A stretch of DNA of 64,000 bases from Spirochaetales bacterium (GCA_028282545.1 JANQHT010000121.1:1-64000), one strand, 5' to 3'; shown: positions 8,237 to 16,875, counted from the first letter of the stretch. Notes: generated by a model from the sequence alone, not told the origin. Made by a program: numbers and translations.

Positions 8237-9445
8237 TTAGCAATCCAGTACGATCTTGATAACGTCCGGCGAATTCTTGAGCGCCAGTTTCATCGCTTTT
8301 TTGTAATCGTCCAGTTTGAAATGGTTCGTAACAAAACCGTCGGTCGAATAGATCCCGTCGCGAATCCACTCCTGCACCAGATCGAACGTATAGAGGGAGC
8401 GCCCCTGCCACTCCTCCATACCGTGTGCGTCCACCCCCACGATATTCATCTCGTGCCACCAGATCGGATTTTCGTCGAAGCAGATCGACTGCATGTGGTG
8501 GCCTACCTTTACGAGCGTGCCCCGTGGCCGCATAAGACGCAGCGCCGTCGTATTGGACCAGTTGCCTCCGATGCAATCAAAAACGCGATCGAAGCCACCG
8601 AAGAACATCGAGTTTCCCCCGATGCCGACAAAAACACGGCTGCCCCCGGTCGCACGCGAGGCCGCCTCGTACGGATTGCCTGCAAGGATATGGTCCGCTC
8701 CGAGTTTCAGAGCGAATTCCTGCCTGGTGGTCACGCGTTCCATCGCCCAGACCTCGCACTCCGGTTGGACTACCTTGAGCGCTTGCACGATGCCGAGCCC
8801 GATCGTACCGCACCCCATGACCAGAACCTTCTCGCCGCTCTCCGGCGGTGCCATGAGTACCGAATGGACGGAGACGCACGTCGGCTCCACCATGACCGCC
8901 TGGTCGTTATCCAATTCATCGTAGATCGGCGCCACCTGCTGTTCCGGCGCGATGTACATGTCGCCCCATCCGGCGCCGACGTCGGGCAGATCGTGGGGAC
9001 TCGGTTCGCCGTAGTTGAGGCAGAGGTTGTAGTTGCCCTCTTCGCAGTATTTGCACCGCGGTGTGATATCCTTGTTTCCGCAGCCGGCCATATACTCGCG
9101 GATCGTGACGCGGTCGCCAACCTTGAATTTCGTGACCGACGCCCCTGTCTCCTCAACCACACCTACCGTTTCGTGCCCGAGAAACGTCCGTTTGGACGCC
9201 GGTATCGGTTCGAAGGCGCTATCGATTCCGGTTGTTGCTTTGAAAAAACTCATGTCGGTGCCGCACAGACCACACGCGATGTTCCGGACCCGGAGCCAGT
9301 TGGGCGCCGGCAATTCGGGATCGGGCAGACGCCGGTTGTACTTCACCGCGTTGAGTCCGGTGTAGAGGAGCGGTTTGCAGAAGCGTGCCGCGAACTTCGT
9401 GATCAGAACTCGGGGAATGTCCTTCTCGAAGTAGATCGTTTTCAT
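8237..9445 (-). CDS. Zinc-dependent medium-chain alcohol dehydrogenase
   Basis: A 402-residue MDR-family dehydrogenase. It has the catalytic zinc ligand in CGLCGTDM, GHE for His/Glu, the structural-zinc lobe with four cysteines (AGCGNKDITPRCKYC and YNLC), and a Rossmann fingerprint VMGCGTIGLG. It is longer than the usual 340-360 residues because of an N-terminal extension and an insertion after the structural zinc. Threonine/sorbitol dehydrogenase-like members oxidise secondary alcohols with NAD. It lies 12 bases upstream of the MerR gene and 13 bases downstream of the SCP2-like gene, so it is co-transcribed. Substrate unknown; together with the aldehyde dehydrogenase it could oxidise an alcohol to an acid. 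Confidence 0.88.
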   Translation of the reverse strand: MKTIYFEKDIPRVLITKFAARFCKPLLYTGLNAVKYNRRLPDPELPAPNWLRVRNIACGLCGTDMSFFKATTGIDSAFEPIPASKRTFLGHETVGVVEETGASVTKFKVGDRVTIREYMAGCGNKDITPRCKYCEEGNYNLCLNYGEPSPHDLPDVGAGWGDMYIAPEQQVAPIYDELDNDQAVMVEPTCVSVHSVLMAPPESGEKVLVMGCGTIGLGIVQALKVVQPECEVWAMERVTTRQEFALKLGADHILAGNPYEAASRATGGSRVFVGIGGNSMFFGGFDRVFDCIGGNWSNTTALRLMRPRGTLVKVGHHMQSICFDENPIWWHEMNIVGVDAHGMEEWQGRSLYTFDLVQEWIRDGIYSTDGFVTNHFKLDDYKKAMKLALKNSPDVIKIVLDC

Positions 9446-9458
9446 TTCAGCCCCGCGT

Positions 9459-10244
9459 CTACGTCAGCATTCCCTGGAGGATCGCCATGTAGTCGTTGAG
9501 ATAGAGCGCGTACTCGGGACTCCCGATCGTTTCGACGTAACCGCGCTCTACGCCCTCTACAAAGCCAACCTCTTTTAAGAGGATTGCAATGGCTCCCTCA
9601 ACGCTCAGGAAACGGAAATGAACAAAGGGAGTTCGCCGCGCGTATACGCCGTGGCCCGACTTCGACTTGCCCGCCTTGATTCTAAGGTAGGCGGCTATAA
9701 ACGCGGGGTCGCCGTCGTTTTCCACCGTAAACTGGTAGATCCGGTCGGGTTGGCGCCAACAGAACTCCTGCATGGCCGGATCGCCCAGCTTGTTGTATTG
9801 CGATAGCGCGCGGGTAATCATGTAGAGACTCATCTTCACCTTGAGTGCCCGGCCGGCAAGGTCCTTTGGGCGCTTTTTGGGCGACATGATCATGAGTCCC
9901 ATGAGGAGCCTCAGTACCTTCACGAGCAACCCGAGGTTTCGGATTCCCTTGATCGACGGGATAGCGAGCCCTCCGCGGAGTAGGGCGTTCATCTTTGGTA
10001 CACTTTTGAACGTCATGGCGATATCGGGGTTCTCCGCGGGTCCTTCAGAGACGGATACGGTACCGCGATCGAAGACGAGGTGACACTCCAGGAGACCCCC
10101 GTCGTGTTTCGCGCCGAATTGTACCGTCGCTTCCACCTCCTGGAACGCGATGCGCAGTTTTGGATCGTCGTCGAGGAGCACCTGCATCACCGGGAACGCG
10201 GCGTTGAAAAAGAGCCGCGCGGTCATGATCTCTTGTGAATCCAT
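9459..10244 (-). CDS. SCP2-like (sterol carrier protein fold) protein
   Basis: A 261-residue soluble protein with no signal peptide. The region after residue 25 resembles an SCP2 lipid-binding domain: FQEVEATVQFGAKHDGG, GTVSVSEGPAENPDIAMTF, then a MNALLRGGLAIPSIKGI segment, the usual spacing of beta strands followed by a 'ceiling' helix. The ATG at 10244 overlaps the transketolase stop (TGATG), so the longer upstream frame is discarded. SCP2 domains bind fatty-acyl or other hydrophobic ligands. A second, diverged relative lies at 14318. Family assignment is from pattern recognition and should be confirmed by a profile search. It could hold a hydrophobic intermediate for the flanking enzymes. 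Confidence 0.65.
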   Translation of the reverse strand: MDSQEIMTARLFFNAAFPVMQVLLDDDPKLRIAFQEVEATVQFGAKHDGGLLECHLVFDRGTVSVSEGPAENPDIAMTFKSVPKMNALLRGGLAIPSIKGIRNLGLLVKVLRLLMGLMIMSPKKRPKDLAGRALKVKMSLYMITRALSQYNKLGDPAMQEFCWRQPDRIYQFTVENDGDPAFIAAYLRIKAGKSKSGHGVYARRTPFVHFRFLSVEGAIAILLKEVGFVEGVERGYVETIGSPEYALYLNDYMAILQGMLT

Positions 10245-11257
10245 CACTCGTCGTCCCAGTTTTCGTCTTCTTCGAAATCTACCCCGACCATGGAACGAAC
10301 TCGATCGATGATGCCGTTGGCGTCCAGCCCGTAGTGTGCGTAGAGGTCTTCCGCGTAACCGATCGTTGCAAACTCGTCGTTGAGACCGTGTTTTCGGAAC
10401 GCGCACGCCTTTCCGCTCTCGGCGATCACCGAACCGACCGCATCGCCCAATCCCCCGATAACGTTGTGTTCTTCAACGGTGAGGATGCGTCGCGTCTCGG
10501 TCGCCGCCTTGATGATCGCCTCGCGATCGATCGGTTTGATCGTGTGCATGTTGATCACTCGGACTGAAAGCCCGTCGCATTCTGCGAGCGTTTTCGCCGC
10601 CTGAACCGCCTGCAATACCGCGATTCCGCAGCAGATGATCGTCGCGTCGCTCCCTTCCCGCATGGTGATCGCTTTACCGATCTCGTACGTATAGTCATCG
10701 CTCTCGTAACACGGCGGCTCGAATCCGCGGCCGATGCGAATGTAGACGGGGTCAGGAGTGTCGACGCACGCCTGTACCGCCTTCGACGTCTCGATTCCGT
10801 CGGCGGGGCAGATGACCGTCATATTCGCTATCGCGCGCATGACTGCCAAGTCTTCGGTGCAGTGGTGTGTGGTACCTGCGTGGCCAAAGGAGACGCCGGC
10901 GTGTGTCGCGATGATCTTGACCGGCAGGTCCTGATACGCGATATCGGTGCGAACCTGCTCTCCCGCACGGAAGCAGGCGAAGACCGCCATCGTCGAGGCA
11001 AAGGGGATCATCCCAGCCTTCGCCAGACCGGCGGCGATACCAAACAGGTTCTGTTCGGCGATGCCGACGTTGAAGAAGCGGTCCGGAAAGGCGTCCGCAA
11101 AGTGAACGATCGCGGTTGTTTTGGCGAGGTCCGCCGTTACCCCCACGATTCGGTCGTTCTTCTCACCCAGAGCGGCGAGTGTTTTGCCGTATATCTCGCG
11201 CGCCGTCATCGTCGCGGCGTCGTAGGCGTTCCAGTTCGTGCCCGTTACTATTGCCAT
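10244..11257 (-). CDS. Transketolase-like protein, C-terminal (pyrimidine-binding) subunit
   Basis: A 337-residue protein matching the pyrimidine-binding and C-terminal domains of transketolase/DXS-type enzymes: RFFNVGIAEQNLFGIAAGLA contains the catalytic Glu that activates thiamine diphosphate, and FGHAGTTHHCTEDLAVMR and a C-terminal VEEHNVIGGLGDAV are also seen. It pairs with the N-terminal subunit encoded 13 bases upstream to form a split transketolase. Split forms in accessory clusters often act on non-standard ketol donors rather than in the pentose phosphate pathway. The gene is in the island operon 12101-5701 and its stop overlaps the SCP2-like start. Confidence 0.9.
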   Translation of the reverse strand: MAIVTGTNWNAYDAATMTAREIYGKTLAALGEKNDRIVGVTADLAKTTAIVHFADAFPDRFFNVGIAEQNLFGIAAGLAKAGMIPFASTMAVFACFRAGEQVRTDIAYQDLPVKIIATHAGVSFGHAGTTHHCTEDLAVMRAIANMTVICPADGIETSKAVQACVDTPDPVYIRIGRGFEPPCYESDDYTYEIGKAITMREGSDATIICCGIAVLQAVQAAKTLAECDGLSVRVINMHTIKPIDREAIIKAATETRRILTVEEHNVIGGLGDAVGSVIAESGKACAFRKHGLNDEFATIGYAEDLYAHYGLDANGIIDRVRSMVGVDFEEDENWDDE

Positions 11258-11270
11258 CGTCGTACCCCCC

Positions 11271-12101
11271 TCAACCTTTCAGAATCGAAGCTTTCGCCTC
11301 GTCGCACACCGCCGAATCGCCCGACGCGTAGTGGTAGACGACGTTGTTCTCCATGAAGTCGACGCCCTTGCCCTTGACCGTATTGGCGATGATCACGGCC
11401 GGTCTGTCCGTCATCTCCCACGCGCGTTCAAAGGCGGTGTCCAACGATTCGAAGTCGTGACCGTCGGCTTCAATTACCTCGAATCCGAAGGCACGCCACT
11501 TTTCTCCGAAGGGCTCCAGACCGATGATCTCCTCGGTTTCCCCATCGATCATGAGGCGGTTGCGATCCACCACGGTGACGACGTTGGTCAGTCCGTAGTG
11601 CGCGATCGACATTGCCGCTTCCCACACGCTCCCTTCGCAACACTCGCCGTCGCCGAGGAGACACACCGTTCGGTAGTCCATCCCTCTGCAACGAGCGCCG
11701 AGTCCGATTCCCGCAGCGATTGAAAGCCCGTGGCCCAGCGAACCGGTCGAGACGTCGCACCCGCTGATCTTGTTTGAGTCGGGGTGCATCGCGAAGGCAC
11801 TGCCGAAATGGTTGAACGACTTGAGATCTTCCTCGGGGAAAAAGCCGCGCTTTGCGAGAACGGGGATGTACCCCGCCGCCGCGTGGCCTTTGGAGAGGAC
11901 AAATCGATCGCGCTCCTCCCAATCGGGATTGGCGGGATCCACTTTGAGCAGCTTGAAATAGAGGATGGTCAGAATGTCCACGATGCTGAGTGACCCGCCG
12001 ATGTGCGAGCCGCCCGCCCACGCCATCACGTCGATCAGCGTCACGCGAAGGTTACGCGCGACCTCCTTGAGCTTTGTGAGCTCCTCAGGTTTGAGTGACA
12101 T
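11271..12101 (-). CDS. Transketolase-like protein, N-terminal (TPP-binding) subunit
   Basis: A 276-residue diphosphate-binding half of transketolase: GGSHIGGSLSIVDILTILYF, GSLGHGLSIAAG, the thiamine motif GDGECCEGSVWEAAMSIAHYG followed by VDRNRLMIDG. It starts at the ATG at 12101 after a Shine-Dalgarno (AAGGAGG). It is the first gene of the operon; an operator-like palindrome lies 37-59 bases upstream of the start. It works with the C-terminal subunit gene that follows. The two-gene arrangement is common in archaea and clostridia and in specialised sugar or secondary pathways. Confidence 0.9.
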   Translation of the reverse strand: MSLKPEELTKLKEVARNLRVTLIDVMAWAGGSHIGGSLSIVDILTILYFKLLKVDPANPDWEERDRFVLSKGHAAAGYIPVLAKRGFFPEEDLKSFNHFGSAFAMHPDSNKISGCDVSTGSLGHGLSIAAGIGLGARCRGMDYRTVCLLGDGECCEGSVWEAAMSIAHYGLTNVVTVVDRNRLMIDGETEEIIGLEPFGEKWRAFGFEVIEADGHDFESLDTAFERAWEMTDRPAVIIANTVKGKGVDFMENNVVYHYASGDSAVCDEAKASILKG

Positions 12102-12137
12102 CTCATTCGCCTCCTTAACAACGCGCGTTTTGTGAAT

Positions 12138-12160
12138 AGTGGATAGTATTACTATCTACT
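12138..12160. promoter_or_regulatory. Operator-like inverted repeat upstream of the transketolase operon
   Basis: An interrupted palindrome: AGT-g-GATAGT, a three-base centre ATT, then ACTATC-t-ACT; nine of ten positions per arm are complementary. It sits in the 271-base gap between the transketolase N-subunit start (12101) and the TetR stop, in AT-rich sequence where the promoter must lie. The operon-encoded tandem MerR protein or the island TetR protein are candidate binders. No confident -35/-10 pair was identified. The remainder of the gap (12161-12372) shows nothing recognisable. Confidence 0.55.
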
Positions 12161-12372
12161 TTTACGACCATTTTCTCATTGCATTTTCGATTCGTCAACG
12201 AAAAACGTATGCGCCGAACGGCGCTCATTTTGAAGATCGGATGTCCCTGGCACGGCTCCGTACGATGTTTGCCTGCGGACCCCGAAGGTGCACGGTCTTC
12301 CACCCCCACCACCGCCGACCGATTCTTCACAAGAGCGGCCTGAAAGAGGGCTCTGTTCGTTGGTTCAAGCGT

Positions 12373-13038
12373 TCACGGATTTGCAAGGGAGGAGTGCCGA
12401 AGTTGATTTCTGACGAACCCGACACTTTGCCGAATCAGCTCTTCACCATCTTCAGATAGCTTCTCACCGAGGTAAAGGCGCATCCGCTGTCGGTAGTACT
12501 CCGAAGAGAAGGAGAACTGAAACATCATCAGCAGATTGTCGATACAAAACGCCAGGAAATCTTCATTGAGACCGGGTTCGATTTCCCCCGCTTGCTTTGC
12601 CTGCCCGATGATTCGACGCAGAAAAACCGCCATATGCCCTTCCATCGTTCCGGAAATCCGGGAAGCCATGGCCGCGAGCGGCGAAGTCGTGATGTTCAGG
12701 TAGATCTGACTCAATTCGGGGTGTTGCAGGGCACTCTTCATGGTCACGCGAAAGAGTTCTTCCAGAATGAGAAAAAAACTGGTTTCGGTGTCTATTGACG
12801 AGAGGAGCCGCTCCAACAACGCAAACTGTCTGTTCACGATCGTGAGGAAAAGGTCTTCCTTCGAGGCGAAATAACTGTACATCGAACCGATGCTGATTCC
12901 GGCGTTCTCGGCAATGGCGTTGATATTGGTGCCCAGGTACCCGTTGGCGGCAAATTCCTTGATGCTTTCCCTGAGAATACGTTCCTGCCGTTCCTCAGGG
13001 ATTCGTTCGAAGGTGGGTTTATGGAAGACTCTGGCCAC
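12373..13038 (-). CDS. TetR/AcrR-family transcriptional regulator
   Basis: A 221-residue regulator with the N-terminal helix-turn-helix FAANGYLGTNINAIAENAGISIGSMYSYFASKEDL (split here in reading, one continuous domain) and an all-helical ligand domain. The start is the GTG at 13038, two bases after the aminotransferase stop; the open frame upstream of it is in the aminotransferase gene and is not used. It is the third gene of the SCP2-aminotransferase-tetR operon, so it is probably autoregulated. The inverted repeat AGTGCTCACT at the operon promoter (15091) is a good candidate operator. Confidence 0.88.
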   Translation of the reverse strand: MARVFHKPTFERIPEERQERILRESIKEFAANGYLGTNINAIAENAGISIGSMYSYFASKEDLFLTIVNRQFALLERLLSSIDTETSFFLILEELFRVTMKSALQHPELSQIYLNITTSPLAAMASRISGTMEGHMAVFLRRIIGQAKQAGEIEPGLNEDFLAFCIDNLLMMFQFSFSSEYYRQRMRLYLGEKLSEDGEELIRQSVGFVRNQLRHSSLANP

Positions 13039-13040
13039 GC

Positions 13041-14309
13041 TCAGCCGCCCTTTCCATACACCTGCGGGTTGTTTTTGACGACCACGGCGAACGCCTCGTC
13101 CGCCACCTCCAGAGTGAAATCGATATCTGCCCGGCTCAGAGCGCTGTTGATAAAGAGATTGTGATGGTTGGTGAAGAAGACCCCCCGTTTCACACACTCG
13201 GCTACCCACTGTTGATGAATATCCAGGCTGTCGTCATCGGCTATCCTCATGTACCACATCGACGGTTCACCGCTGATCCGCAGATCCACACCGTGTTTGG
13301 AAGCCACCTCCGAAAGCCCTTGGGTGAGTTGAGATCCCAGGTCCATAACGATGGAATCGGCACCAATCTCGCGAATCTTGTTGATGCAGGCGATTCCCGC
13401 GGCGAACGGAGCCGCCGAAAGCCAGTAGCTTCCGGTGTAGGTGATGCTGGAAGCTGCGTCTTTGAGGACATCGATTCCGCACAGAACCGAGAAATTGTAA
13501 CCATTGCCCAAGGCCTTGCAGAAACAGACCAAATCGGCTTTGAATCCGTAATAATGGTCGGAACCTTTTTCGCTCAACCGAAACCCACACCGTACGTCAT
13601 CCACGGCGAGCACGATACCGTTGCGCGTGCATAGATCTCTGACTCGTTTCCAGTAACTCGGTTCCGGAAGCTCGTTGTCTACGAAAACCGGGTGCCAGTA
13701 CGGTGTCGACATAAAGCAGGCGACTTCATCCTTGTTCTCTTCAACTGCTCGTTCCAGTTGCTCGTAGTTGTTCCAATCCACGTAGATATTGTTAGTTACA
13801 TCTTCTTCCACGATTCCCGGCGCTCCGAGAACCTGAGTCCAGGGTGCGACGCCGTGGTAATTCCCCTTCACCAAGATCGTTTTCTTTCGTCCTGTGGCGG
13901 CTTTGGCCACCATCAAAGCCATGCTCGTCGTATCGCCACCGTTTTTGGCAAAGAACGCCCAATCGGCCATATCGACCGTGTCTACCAGTAGTTCGGCCAG
14001 GTCGATCATGTTGGTGAAGGGAACGGTCGTGCAGTTGCCGCTTTGCAATTGCTCCTGAACCGCCGCGTCCACATCGGGATCGTTGTAGCCCAGTATGTTG
14101 GGGCCGTACGCACACATATAGTCGACAAACCTGTTGCCATCGAGATCCCAGAAGTAGGCGCCTTTTGCCTTGGAGGCAAAGCGTGGAAAGGCGCTTGGTG
14201 GGATCATGCACCCCTCCGCCGGTCCCAGGTGTCCATGGATGCCCGTAGGGATTACCCGTAGTGCACGGCCAAAAGCTTCTTCCGATTTTTTGTAGTTGTT
14301 GATGTTCAT
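13041..14309 (-). CDS. Class III PLP-dependent aminotransferase (glutamate-1-semialdehyde aminomutase-like)
   Basis: A 422-residue fold-type I enzyme. AFFAKNGGDTTSMALMVAK is the phosphate-binding segment, VDDVRCGFR holds the cofactor-ring Asp, and Lys265 in CFCKALGNGYN is the Schiff-base lysine. It resembles HemL and related aminotransferases, but no haem genes are nearby, so a role in haem synthesis is unlikely; transamination of a pathway aldehyde or ketone is more plausible. It is placed eight bases downstream of the second SCP2-like gene and directly upstream of tetR. Low-GC codon use relative to the core genes fits horizontal origin. Confidence 0.85.
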   Translation of the reverse strand: MNINNYKKSEEAFGRALRVIPTGIHGHLGPAEGCMIPPSAFPRFASKAKGAYFWDLDGNRFVDYMCAYGPNILGYNDPDVDAAVQEQLQSGNCTTVPFTNMIDLAELLVDTVDMADWAFFAKNGGDTTSMALMVAKAATGRKKTILVKGNYHGVAPWTQVLGAPGIVEEDVTNNIYVDWNNYEQLERAVEENKDEVACFMSTPYWHPVFVDNELPEPSYWKRVRDLCTRNGIVLAVDDVRCGFRLSEKGSDHYYGFKADLVCFCKALGNGYNFSVLCGIDVLKDAASSITYTGSYWLSAAPFAAGIACINKIREIGADSIVMDLGSQLTQGLSEVASKHGVDLRISGEPSMWYMRIADDDSLDIHQQWVAECVKRGVFFTNHHNLFINSALSRADIDFTLEVADEAFAVVVKNNPQVYGKGG

Positions 14310-14317
14310 ATCGATCC

Positions 14318-15073
14318 CTATTTCAGATATTCCGAAACTTTGAATAACAGCTTGTCGATTTTGTCCAGCATTGGGACAAATCCACGAAGGCGCAGTCTTT
14401 CCTGGGCGATGGCCGAATAGGAGTCTATCGTTCCCGTGAGCATCGCAAACGCCGAATCCATATCGGAAAATGTCATTGCCGCTCTTGAGGAATCCGATCG
14501 CCGCCGTTCCACCACCAGGCGTTTGTCGTCCCGGTAGATCACCAGCGACGGTCCGTTGGCCACCTCCAGAACGATCTCCCCCGTGGGCATTGAACCGCCT
14601 ATCCCTTTGCTCATCGGATCCACAGTTCCCACTTCCCCTATCGCGTAACCGGCTGTGTACAGAGTCAGCTCAGTGCTCATGGTACGAAAAACGGGATCGG
14701 CCAGGTCTTCATCTGAGGGGCGAAGGTAGCGTTCAAGAAGAGCCGAAAGCTCCTTGAAGGCGCCGGTAAGGAATCCCAGTTTGAATAGGCCCCGCAGGGG
14801 AATGGGATTGGCCGTACCCTCAACCATCGCGTTGAAATGGTCCGGCGACTTGAAGTAGAGGAGGACGCGCCCCCGAGCCGTACCGCGAATGAACTCGCAT
14901 TCTCCCTTCGAAAACCTGAGCGTACAACTGGGGCCGTTTTTGACCCGAAACCCGATGGCAATATCATCCGAAGCCACCAGCGATTTTGCCGTCTCATCGA
15001 TCCGGCACAGGTTTTCGATGTTGCGCAAAATCACATTCATGTTGATATGCGCCAGCGTCAGCGTGTCTTTCAT
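14318..15073 (-). CDS. Second SCP2-like protein
   Basis: A 251-residue soluble protein, first gene of its operon, with a strong Shine-Dalgarno (GGAGG) before the ATG at 15073. It resembles the 9459 protein in layout: an N-terminal helix, a beta-rich SCP2-type core (AIGFRVKNGPSCTLRFSKGE, GRVLLYFKSPDHFNAMV), a glycine/proline loop (GTANPIPLRGLFKLG), and a C-terminal second half with TGEIVLEVANGPSLVIYRDD and RAAMTFSDMDSAFAML, which again reads like the SCP2 strand-helix pattern. It may be two degenerate SCP2 halves. Probable binder of a hydrophobic ligand; no catalytic motif is visible. Confidence 0.6.
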   Translation of the reverse strand: MKDTLTLAHINMNVILRNIENLCRIDETAKSLVASDDIAIGFRVKNGPSCTLRFSKGECEFIRGTARGRVLLYFKSPDHFNAMVEGTANPIPLRGLFKLGFLTGAFKELSALLERYLRPSDEDLADPVFRTMSTELTLYTAGYAIGEVGTVDPMSKGIGGSMPTGEIVLEVANGPSLVIYRDDKRLVVERRRSDSSRAAMTFSDMDSAFAMLTGTIDSYSAIAQERLRLRGFVPMLDKIDKLLFKVSEYLK

Positions 15074-15090
15074 AACGCCTCCATAGAACG

Positions 15091-15100
15091 AGTGCTCACT
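15091..15100. promoter_or_regulatory. Candidate TetR operator
   Basis: AGTGCTCACT, a near-perfect dyad, sits between the -10 hexamer and the Shine-Dalgarno of the SCP2/aminotransferase/tetR operon and overlaps the expected transcription start (about 15097). This is the classic position for an autoregulating TetR-family repressor. Confidence 0.5.
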
Positions 15101-15103
15101 TTA

Positions 15104-15132
15104 ATTGTATCTTTTTTCGTACCCGATGTCAA
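15104..15132 (-). promoter_or_regulatory. Sigma70-type promoter of the SCP2-aminotransferase-tetR operon
   Basis: On the minus strand: -35 TTGACA (15132-15127), spacer of 17, -10 TACAAT (15109-15104). This is close to consensus; transcription would start near 15097 and read into the SCP2-like gene at 15073. Confidence 0.8.
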
Positions 15133-15394
15133 TGAAAAAGTAGATTTCTGTCAAAACAGAGTCAAAAAACCAATCACTTTGTCGGTTTCCCGGTGCACAT
15201 TCCGTTCGTTTGCGCGCACAAGCCCGTTATCGGTCGGCCGGCTATGGTTGGGCACCTCTGGAAACTCGACAGGAATGCGATTTCCGACGTGGGGCGCGCG
15301 ACGGAGTCTGATGTGTGTTGTTCTTCAGCCGTATGAGCGTCGGATTGTCATCTCGGATTCTTCATGGAGACCCACTTCTTTGGGCATTGCGGCG
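15133..15394. other. Spacer between island promoter and IS5-like remnant
   Basis: I find no supported gene here. Frames crossing it are short and lack any recognisable domain. It may hold decayed insertion-sequence flank but I could not identify an inverted repeat. Confidence 0.4.
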
Positions 15395-16463
15395 TTATGC
15401 TCCCACCGTCCCCAGGGATCGTTTCGAGAATACCAATCGCTGCATGGTGTACGCCAGATTCGATAGCCCGATGTGAAAATCAGCCCGATCCATTCCGATA
15501 TTTCGTATCAGCCGTTGACGCATCACGTACTTCTTGTGCGCAAACACGTGCTCCACGCGGGCGCGGACTTTTGCCCATTGCCTGTTTTCTGCTTTCTGTT
15601 CGTCGGTTATCGGTTTCCCTCGATACCCCTTGTGCATGATTCGAGATTTCCCCACTCCCGCCGTTCTGATAACCGTCGTCAAACACGGTTGCGTCGTGCC
15701 GATTCGCCGGACAGGTTGCATATCCCATAATGAGCTTCGACCCTCTGTCGATCTTGACCGTGTTCTTGTACCCGAAAGAGATCGTGTTGTGCTTCGTTGT
15801 ATACCGCGCGTCCGTGTCGACCTGCCGCTTCCTGTTTTCTCGCCGTCGGCGCTCTTTTGAGTCTTCCTGCGTCTGTTTGCCGGTGTGTTCTTCCGATTCC
15901 GGTTTTACCCGCCGTCGCGGTGCTTCTCCAATCTCAGCATCGACGATCCGGCCATCATTCACATACAGGTCTTGCCCCGAGAGGACCGATTCAAACCGGT
16001 GAAAGAGTTTCTTCATCACCTTCGCCTGCACCAGTGTGTCTCGAAACTCCCATATCGTCTTTTCATCCGGCACCGTGTCGCCGGAACTGAGCCCGACAAA
16101 TGCGCGAAAGGTCGCGCGGTCTTCCACTTGAAACTCCAATTCCGCATCGGACACATTGTACAGCGATTGCAGAACCAGCATGTTGAACTTCACCACCGCA
16201 TCGAATGCCGGTCGTCCTCCCGGTCCTTTTGGTTCCCTCTTCCTCAGCGCTTTCTTCAACGTCGGCTGGAAGTTCTCCCAATTCACAACCGCATCGAGAG
16301 CTGCCAACGTGTTCCGGTGGTAAGCCGTTCCAAACGCAGGTTGTTTTCGTGCTCCGCGAAGCTCGGTTGTGTATCGATACCCATTCCGTCCCCCTCGGGG
16401 TCCTATCCTATGAATTCCCTCGCGTTTTGACCAATAATACCGAGTTTCCAGAGGTACCCTCAT
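15395..16463 (-). pseudogene. IS5-family transposase remnant
   Basis: The reverse-strand frame from 16463 encodes an IS5-type transposase start (NWENFQPTLKKALRKREP, then FDAVVKFNMLVLQSLYNVSDAELEFQ, VPDEKTIWEFR) through the first catalytic region (LYVNDGRIVDAEIG) and GYATCPANRHDATVFDD. It then shifts frame. The C-terminal part (KSRIMHKGYRGKPITDEQKAENR through KVRARVEHVF and NIGMDRADFHIGLSNLAY) continues in another frame at 15395-15721. The segment that should carry the second catalytic Asp is missing at the join near 15670. Inactive copy. Confidence 0.85.
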
Positions 16464-16549
16464 TTACTTTATCTGAATAGAGCAAAATCATATGGGAAAC
16501 ATCACTTTGTTGACTCGACTCCTCTGCCTGTTTGTCACAATCATAACAT

Positions 16550-16875
16550 TCGTGCCGTTTTCCCGCATTCTTGCCGATAGCGGCGCCGGTTCGGATATTG
16601 CTCCCGCCGTTCACGCCGCGCTTGATCTCGCCGAACGCGGACCTTCCGCCGCGGACATCGTGCTGGTCGGCGATTTCCACTTCCCGACGCTCGCGCTGCG
16701 GACTATGACGCGCGTGGGTGATCCCCAGGAGAGAATGGAGCACCGGATCCACGCGTTGACCATCCATCGCATGCCGATCCAAGACCCACTCAACATCTTC
16801 GATTTCCGATGGCACTTCAACACGGGCCATTCCGGCTCCCAGGGAATAGCCGCCGATTCGTTCCGCGTGTTCTAA
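16550..16875 (+). pseudogene. Truncated second copy of the VWA-gene 3' end
   Basis: It encodes the last 108 residues of the VWA protein, starting at VPFSRILA, with six amino-acid differences from the left copy (for example VSDF to VGDF). The MIDAS half is absent. The frame is open back to an ATG at 16492, which would add about 20 mostly hydrophobic residues (LLTRLLCLFVTIITF); that junction is accidental in my reading, although it would give the fragment a signal-like N-terminus. It is most simply a relic of island integration. Confidence 0.88.

Noticed and set aside
8234-9499. Plus-strand open frame of 421 codons opposite the alcohol dehydrogenase
   Set aside because: It mirrors a gene with complete MDR motifs; the antisense translation shows no recognisable domain.
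14837-15466. Plus-strand open frame of 209 codons
   Set aside because: It is antisense to the second SCP2-like gene and crosses its promoter; no domain is visible.
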